From positions 39,658,353 to 39,722,352 of the forward strand of contig CM060198.1 of NCBI GenBank assembly GCA_030549335.1: DNA of 64,000 bases, read 5' to 3'. The position numbers and the translations under genes are program-made. Under the pieces are notes generated by a model. That model was not told the DNA's origin. It saw nothing but the letters and a program-made list of their open reading frames with translations, and searched no databases. The DNA comes from Pontederia crassipes. Taxonomy: Eukaryota; Streptophyta; Magnoliopsida; Commelinales; Pontederiaceae. Positions 47,601 to 56,600 of the stretch are shown here, in pieces (positions within the stretch are counted from its first letter, which is position 1; each line of letters opens with the position of its first letter).

Positions 47601-50600
47601 TGTCAGCTGGTTGATCTTCAGTAGCCAAGTGTGGAGTGGATATCTTCTTAGTTGTAATAGCATCACGAATGAAATGACAGTCCACTTCTATGTGTTTAGT
47701 CCTCTCATGAAACACATGATTGTTTGCAATAAATATTGCAGCCTTGTTAACACAATACATAAGTACTGGAGAAGTAACATAAATTTCAAAATCACATAGA
47801 AGAGATGACCCATAAGAGTTGACATGTAGTATGAGCCATTGTCCTATATTCTGGCGTGAGACCACATTTTGTTTCTTGCTGCGCCATGTTACAAAATTTC
47901 CACCAACATAAGTACAATAACCCGTGGTTGATCTTCTATCTTCATGAGTCCCGGCATAATCTGCATCAGAATAATCCCACACTTTTAAATGTCCATGATT
48001 TTTTAAGTGAAGACCTTTCCTTGGAGAGGCTTTTAGATGTTGCAAAACCTGACATACACCTACCCAATGTACTTCACGTGGTCCTTGCATAAATTGGCTT
48101 AAGCGACCAACGGCATAAGAAATATCAGGACGAGTTATAGTGAGATACAGAAGTTTACCAACCATAGCTCTATATCTGGTGACATCTTCTAGAATAAGAC
48201 TGCTCAAATCAGCTAGAGATAGTTGTGGATTCATAGGAATGATGGCTATTTTACAGCTCATCGTACCAGCTTCCTTTAATAGGTCCAAGACATATTTCCT
48301 TTGAGAGAGAATGAATCCATCGTCAAATTGATTTACTTCAATGCCTAAGAAGTATTTTATTAGACCAAGATCTTTGGTCACAAACTGAGATTGCAAAAAC
48401 TTCTTTGCTGCCAAAATACTGTCAGTGTCACTACCAGATATTAAAATGTCATCTACATAAATTATGAGGATGACTGAACCTTTAGAATTATGTAAAGAGA
48501 ATGCTGAATGGTCTGAAGAGGATCGAGTAAAGCCACATTCTTCAATAGCTCTACTGAATTTTTTAAACCATGCTTTTGGACTTTGTTTGAGTCCATAGAT
48601 TGCTTTCTTCAACTTGCAAATCTTTGAACACTCCCCCTGAGTAGTATACCCAGGCGGCTGTTCCATGTAAACCTCTTCAGTAAGATCACCCTATACGAAA
48701 GTATTTTTAACATCAAGTTGGTGAACTTGCCACCCGGAGTTGATAGCAATAGAAAGTAAGATTCGAACATAATTAAGGCGAGCAATTGGAGAGAAAGTCT
48801 CAAAATAATCTACTCCATAAGTTTGTGTGTAACCTTTGGCTACTAAACAAGTCTCGTAACGATCAATCGTCCCATCAGAGAGATACTTTAGGGTGAATGC
48901 CCACCGACAATCAACTACTGCATCAGTTGTGAGGTCTACAAGTTCCCAAGTCTCTCTAGATTGCAGAGCGGACATCTCCTCATCCATAGCAGATTTCTAG
49001 CACGAATGGTGGAATGCCTCAGAATGGTTGCGGGGAATAAAATGACTATTAAGAGAAGCTGAAAAAACTTTGGCAGCAAGAGACAAGTGATCCAAAGTCA
49101 TAAAATTAGATAGATATTTCACACACCCTTGCGATGTGAAATAGGATAGGAACATCTAGATCATGAGTTACCTGAGGAGGATCTTTCGACAAGTCATGAC
49201 TGTTTGAAGGATTACGTGATGGAATTGTGGAGAAGTTGTTCATCATCAAGGTCAGGTGGAGGTTGATGAGTATGTCGGCGGATAAAAACTTTTAGGGGTG
49301 GTATGGGCGATGGAGGAGGAGACTGTGGTTGTTGTGGTGGTAGATCCGGTGATGGGTCAGGAATTGGAATGAGATGACTCTCATGGTTATTCGTAGGGTT
49401 CTGAAAGTAAGGTGTCTCTTCGAAAAAGGTAACATCAGCACTAACATAGGACTTGCGAGAAATAGGATCGCATCTGTAACCTTTTTGAGTTCGCGAGTAT
49501 CCCAAAAAGATACACTTGATTGCTCTAGGAGCTAACTTATCAGTTTGAAAGAGGTGAACGAAACATTGACACCCGAAAACATGAGGTGGGACAGGAAACA
49601 AAGACTTGCCTGGAAATAGTAGACGGAATGGAATTTGTCAATTTAGAACGGATGAGGAAACTCGGTTAATGAGATAATCAGCGGTGAGAATAGCATCTGG
49701 CCAATAGGTGGAGGGTACTTTCATATGGAAGAGGAGGGTGCGAGCAAGATTCAGCAAGTGACAAAGTTTTCTTTCAGCAACACCATTTTGCTGAGATATT
49801 TTTATACACGACGGTTGATGAATTATACCAATAGATTTAAAAAATGATAAAAGATCAGTATTTGCAAACTCAAGTCCATTGTCGCTACGAAAGATTTTAA
49901 TTGAGGTAGAGAACTGGGTTTTTATTTCTGCAAAAAATTCTCGAATAATACGAGGAGTTTTTGCTTTATTTTGCAACATATAAACCCAAGTGATTCTAGA
50001 CAAATCATCTACTAAAACCAAAAAATATTTGAAGTGCCTATTGTTGGAAACCCGACAAGGACCCCACAAATCAGTATGCACAAGTGAAAATAGACTTTTC
50101 TCTTGTTTATCAAAACGAGATGAAAAAGGAGTACGGTGATGTTTTCCTATTTGACAGGCCTCACACTCAAGAACCTTAGTACTTGAAATGTTGGAAAATT
50201 GTCGACGAATAACAGTCAAACTAGGATGACCTAAGCGACGATGGAGCTGTAGGGAATTGCTGGCAGTGTAGGCCGTGTGATTTTTGGTAGATGGCTGGAG
50301 ATAAATAGAGTCCATCACGTTCAAATCCTCCACCAATCTGCCTCATCGTTTGGAGATCCTGTAGAATGAAAAAAGAGTCATAAAAAGTGCTCGACAATTT
50401 AAGGACTTTGTTAACTGGCTGATCGAAATAAGGCTTAGAGCAAACTTTGGAGCATACATAACATTATCACGGGAGAGGTCACAATTAACAAAAATTGTGT
50501 CAAGGCCGGTGATCGGAGAGAGAGAACCATCAACAACTTTGACATTAAGGGGGTTCGATAGAGATTTGAGGGATGAGAAGTAAGAGGCATCACCTGTTAT

Positions 50601-53600
50601 GTCTGAGGAGGCACCCGAATCGGTAATCAGTTGAGAACTAGTAGAGAGAGCAAGAGTACCTGAATGATGCATTACAACAGCACCAATTGACGGAGATGCA
50701 GATTTAGTGATAGACAGAGAACGAAGATGATTATATTCTTCTTTTGATATTAGAATATCTGACTTTGTAGTGGCAGCATGAACCTTTGGGTGATCAGCAG
50801 GATATCCAAACTTTTCCCAGCAACGGTCAGAGGGATGATTGGATCGATGACAGTGGTCACAAAAGAATTTACCATGTCCTCCAGAGTCGTTCCCTCGTCC
50901 ACGTCCACGGCCTTTGCCTTTGTCACTGAAAAATCCTCTTCCTCTTCCACGTGCAGCAAGTGCAGATGCATCCGTATGAGGAGAGAAATCATCAATATGG
51001 GAGAGCCGAGCATAGATTTCTTCAAGGGTTGGAATAGTTTCCTGTGTCATCAACTGATCCTTGACCGATTTATATTCAGGACAAGACCAGAGAGAAACTA
51101 AATGGATCTAATTTGATCACGTTGTTCAGCCAACACTTTGATATATGCGGAGAGAGGTTGATAGATATCTTGCTTATTTTAGAGGTTAGTTAATGTCCCA
51201 AAATAATTTGTTAACGGCTGAACATTTTTCTTGCATGATTGGATTTCTTCAAGAACCTTGTAAAGGCGAGATATATTGCTTTTATGAGAGTGAAGTTTTT
51301 GAAGTATCTCCCACATAGTCTTGGCTGACCTATAAACCATGACCTGTTTGGCAACAGATTCGGTCATGCTATTGGGTCATGCTATTTAGCATGGCAGAGG
51401 CGACCCAATCATTGTCAGCATCTCAATCTTCTGTACGTTCTTCAGATTTGGTGAGGATATGCTTCTTCCTGTGGGACCCTACATAGCGCTCAAATGCCGT
51501 GAACCAGAGGAGATAATTGGTATCATCAAGTTTGATATTGATATCGAGTGGAGTGCAGAGGGTGGACTTAACACCAAAGTTGCTGGATGAAGCTTTTTGA
51601 TCGGCCATGGTTGAGCACGACGGGTTCCACGGAGAAAAAGATCAAGCGCCGATCTTGAGAACTATGGATCTAGGTCTAGTCAAAATAGACCTAACACCCA
51701 TCTAGATTGAGGAGGAGAGAAGAAGACTGAGTAGGAAAGGGAGAAGAATAACGATAAGATCGTTACTGTTCTGGTACTATGTTGAGAAACATATTTTCTC
51801 TTATTATTGACCAAACACTAGTGCCACCTATTTATAATCAAAATAGGCAATACAAGAAGGGAGAATATTACTCCAGAAAATCAGGGATATTATCCCAAAA
51901 TATCTGAGATACTATCTTAAGAAATCTGGGATACTAATCCTAACTAATATTACAAAGATATGCGAAGATATGGAAAGATATGGAGAGATATGCACATCAT
52001 ATCTCAACACTTATATATTGTCGGCTTATATGGCGATCAATTGCACCGCTACGCATTAAAATATTCGTGTGGCTCCTCCGGCATGGACGATTACTTACAA
52101 AAGCATATCGACTGCGGTGACAGCCCTCTGCTGATGTTTTATGCAGCTTTTGCGGGGATGAGGCTGGGGATATTAATCACCTCTACTTTGGTTGTGGTTG
52201 CCAAGGAAGTTTGGAGAGTTTCAGGTTGTTAATGGTTATGTCACTTCTAACATCTCATTTTGGCAATCGTTTCGATTTGGAGGAAGACAACAGACCACAA
52301 AGATTATATGGCACACGACATCGATGGGGGTTAGCTATTGTTGTTCTATGGTCAATCTGGCACCAAAGAAATGCTTGTCTTTTTAGAAGAGAGCGTTGGT
52401 ATTTGGAAAACATTGTGATACATGCTGTTAAATCAGTTAAGTTGTGGGCTATTGATTTGTAAATATCTCCATTTTTTTATGTAATGGCATAATCTCTCCT
52501 TAAGAAAGTTGGATGCCTACACAATTGGTAGACATCCTTATTCCTCTCAAAAAAAAAATTCAATTTTCTCTTTAAGAGAAAGATGTTTTTGAATAAGAGA
52601 AGCAAATTCTTTGTGAACATCAAAAGCAATATCAACATCATCATCATTATTGCTAGTAGAGGAATAAGAATGAAGTTAAGGTTACCTCATCATCTCACTT
52701 TTTGCCATTAAGCATTAAATTTCATTCTTGGATGTCGTGGATGTAGAACTATCGTTTTCTTCATTGTCCACATCCGATGCGCCCTTTTTTATCAAAGTCA
52801 TTCTCCTTCATATCTATTTAACAAAACTTGCCAAATCTCATGAGAAGTTAAGCATTTAGAAATAAGATTTGTCACAAAAATTTAAAAAGGAATAAAAGAC
52901 ATTTTTGGCATTGTAGCCAAGTTTTTCAATCGGCATTTGAAAATCGTCATATTCAAAAAATGGAAGATCAATAAAAACACCATTTACAATTTTCTTTGGC
53001 TTTTCAAAATCATTTTCTAAAACTTTCTACATATCAAAATCAATAGAACATAATTTTTCATGAAGAGAAATAATGGTCTTTAAAACTCGATGGGTCGAAA
53101 ATGGAATGACCTTTCAAAAATAGTGCCATGCTCTAAAAGATGGTTAATCTTTAAAATAAGAGTAAAACCTTGCTCTGATGCCAATTGTAGGATCACAAAG
53201 CACCAAGAAGGGGGGGTTGAATTAGTGTTTAAATCGAAAATACTGTTTTTACAAAAATCATCGCGGAAGCTTAAAATCGATTCGTTAATATTTAAATCAA
53301 CATAATAACAATCAAATCACATGCATAATAAAGTAGGAAGGAGAGGGAGAGAGAAAGATAAACTCAAGATACAATGGTTTGTTAACGAGGTTCAAATCGA
53401 AAATACTGTTTTTACAAAAATCATCGCGGAAGCTTAAAATCGATTCGTTAATATTTAAATCAACATAATAACAATCAAATCACATGCATAATAAAGTAGG
53501 AAGGAGAGGGAGAGAGAAAGATAAACTCAAGATACAATGGTTTGTTAACGAGATTCAGCCACATTTTGGCCTTCGTCCCCATTCTGACTTCTCGACCTCG

Positions 53601-56600
53601 AGACCCTTAGAAATTCCACTAACACTCTTTCTTCGCTACAAATGGGGCAAGGGAAAAATCCTTTATAATTCTTGTCTTTTCTTCGTTTCAAGATTTAACA
53701 TACACCTCTTTCACTCGTAAGTTTCACCCGTCTTTTCTTTGTTCAAGAGATAAGACACAACCTCTTTTCACTCAGAAGCTAAACAACTATTACAGTATTA
53801 GAAGAACACTCCTTGAAACCTCACACAAGAGTAAGAGAGCAAGAAATGAAATATTGATAGCTTGGAGCTCAAATGGACTTCACAAATGTTCTTCCCGCTT
53901 TTCCTTAGAAATCTTAATGATTCCTACACCTTTGGGTACTCTTTTATAGTCTTCTTAGCTCCATTTAGCCGTTGGGACTTGTTTCTCACTTTTTTTTGGG
54001 CCAAAATATGATTGTTATAGTGCATTCTGCACGTTAACCGGTCGATCGCTCTATCCCACCGGTCGATCGATCCATATAGTCGTTGAAAAATATGATCGAT
54101 TGATGTATTCTACACTGGCCGGTCGATCGGTGCTTTGACCGGCTTCATCTCGACATTCTGTTGACTCTATATTTGCATTTTCTGGACTGCCTGGTCGACC
54201 GATGCTTTGACTAGCATCATCTCGACATTCTGTTATGTTTAACTGGGCAATTTCTATGCTGACCGGTCAACCGGTGTGTTCCGATCGCCAGATCAACCAC
54301 CCTACACTAGTTTGAGCATAACTTTTTGCATAATTATCCAAATGATATGATTTTTTTATTTTGTAAAAAGCTAACAAAATTTTCTACAAATTTGATATTC
54401 ATCATTCATTCAAAATCTAACGAGATCGTAGTCAAATATTAATTCAAAGTTCAGTACATAAAGTTGTCCATTTCAAATAAAACATTTTAGACCTTTACTC
54501 TTTTATACATAACTTTCCATACCAGTATACAAATGATATTTGATTTTATGAAAAACTAACAACATTGTCTATAAGTTTTATATTAATCTCTTGATCCAAA
54601 TCTCATGATATAATATCCAAATATTAAGTGCAAGTTTAGCACATGAATATATCAACTTCAAATTAAACTTTTCGAACTTCACTTGTTTAAACATAACTTT
54701 TTATGTGGTTGTCCCAATGAGGTGATTCTTGATTTTCTACAAAGACAAGAGAATTATCTATAACTTTTATATTCATCGAAAGTTAATGCATGAAGCAACT
54801 CATTTCTATTTAAACTTTTTCGGCATTTTAAATATAACTCTAATTTTTCGAGATTTGTATCATCAAAATATAATTATATAGGGCATAAAAATTTTGCTCC
54901 AACAATTGCCAATTTAGTTTGTTTGTTCCTCTTTTCAGAGTGTTTGTGATGCCATCTAGAATGTGCCTTAATCCCATGCATAACAAGAAAGGAATTCTCC
55001 ACCAGCCTAGCAATGCTACTTCAGAGGAAAGGTATTGCAGTGAAATGCTTTGAAAGTTCTATTTGTCAAAAAAAAAAATTTTTTTGAAAGAAAAATAGGA
55101 TGTTGACATTGAGTCAATCATCCATTTATTAAAATTTAGTTATAGGTTACAAGAAGGAATGTGCAGAGTCACAAGCACATATCATAATTCTCTCCGGTCT
55201 TTAATATGTCGCCGGGCTGACAGCACCATATTCTCCACATACATCCTGTCTCCACTGAACAATTTGTCGTTGCGTTGTTTCCAAATGGTCCATAATACAG
55301 CTATAGATGTCACCCTTTTGTTTGATGTGACATTGTATGTAGTTCCTGATCTACATCACCAGCACCCCTGAACGAGGCCCAGAATCTGTCTTCCGATGTC
55401 GAGTCCAATGTCCTAACGCCCAACTCAAACCACACTCGTTTGGACCACACACACCCAAAGAACAAATGTCCAGAATCTTCAATTTCGTGTGAGCAGAAGA
55501 CACATGACGAATCCTCAGCAGGTGCCCAACACATTCGACGAGCCTTCGTAAGCAAGTGACGCCTTCGGAGTAGCCAAGCAAATATCCGAATTCGCAGTGG
55601 GACTCTCAGTCGCCAAATCAGTCTACAGTCCATGATTACTGCATCATATGGCTGCTGGTCCGAACCATCCAGCAGTGTGTACACCCTTATGCTGAACTGT
55701 TCAAAAGCCCAAACCCATCCATCCATTTTTCCTGGAATCACTTGAGCCCAGCTAGACAATCAAGAAGGCTCAACAGATCCATAGTGTTTTGGTCAGATAG
55801 TGGAGATCTGAACATAGGCATCCATGACCCCTCCCCAGTGTTATTCCTATCACCACACCAACATTGAGAAACCACCTTTGATCACCTGCCAATGCATATA
55901 AGCGAGGATACAGGCCTGATAAGATCTCCGGTTTGTCCAGTTATCCTCCCAAAATCAAAAGTCAGTACCATCACCCAGCTCTGCTAAGAAAAAAGGTTTG
56001 ATCTTGAATAGTCTTTGTGAGACCCCTCCAGAATGACGAACAGCCGTGGACCAGATTAGCCCTTGATTCCCAGGAGAGGGTTCTACCATGGCAAGCAGTA
56101 ATAACAGTCCACCATAAGTCCTTTTTGTCACCCATAATCCTGTACACCCATTTGGACAATAAAGCAATATTCATCTGTCTAGTATGTCGTATTCCCAGGC
56201 CACCGGCTCTCATCGGATGACACACATTCTCCCATGCAACTAGAGCAATCTCTCTTCTGTGAGTACCTCAATGCTTCCAGAAAAATTGTCTTTGGAGTTG
56301 GTCAATGCGTTTGACAACTTTTTCAGGCATCCAGAGCACTGACAAAAAGTAGACGGGCATGGCAGAGAGTACATATTTGATAAGAACTAACCGCCCTCCT
56401 CTAGATAATAACCTGGATTTCCACCCGTCAACTCGTCGCTCAACTCTTTCGACCACTGACATCCAATCTCTCACAGATAATTTCTTATCCGACAATGGAA
56501 GCCCAAGATACTTTAGCGGCCAAGATGACCTTGCTGTCTAGAGAGCGTTCGCACAGTTTGAAATATCAATCTCATTCATCCCAAAGGGGATGAAAGATGA

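Larger units (their letters stand above)
47276..52009 (-). mobile_element. Complete Ty1/copia retrotransposon, 4.7 kb
   Basis: Direct LTRs (47276-47510, 235 bp; 51780-52009, 230 bp) with TGTTGAG...CTCAACA ends are about 92% alike by eye. The flanks are cttac (47271-47275) and cttat (52010-52014). A purine tract (tgagggggag on the minus strand) adjoins the left LTR, and a primer-binding-like site adjoins the right one. The minus strand encodes gag, protease, integrase, reverse transcriptase and RNase H in the Ty1/copia order. Several frames are broken, so it is not active. It sits in the LINE between the reverse transcriptase and the zf-RVT end. Confidence 0.9.
45781..52558 (+). mobile_element. 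L1-like LINE (5'-truncated) inserted in SIRE-like gag
   Basis: It begins inside the reverse transcriptase domain at 45781 and ends in a poly(A) stretch at 52550-52558. The coding parts are 45781-47275 and 52010-52462; a copia element (47276-52009) splits it. The flanking gag halves show similar but imperfect sequences (attcatctcttta left, attcaattttctcttta right), probably a decayed target duplication. Confidence 0.85.
42353..54904 (-). mobile_element. SIRE-like copia element filling intron 1 of the O-fucosyltransferase gene
   Basis: A minus-strand element. Its full 5' LTR is at 53186-54904, its primer-binding site at 53172-53183, gag at 52560-53165 and 45094-45775, and a truncated 3' LTR at 42353-42560. 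Five-base flanks are attac (42348-42352) and attgc (54905-54909), a target duplication with one mismatch. Reverse transcriptase and integrase are absent, as in the other copies of the family here. It has been invaded by a MULE (42850-44077) and by a LINE carrying a copia element (45781-52558). Confidence 0.8.
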
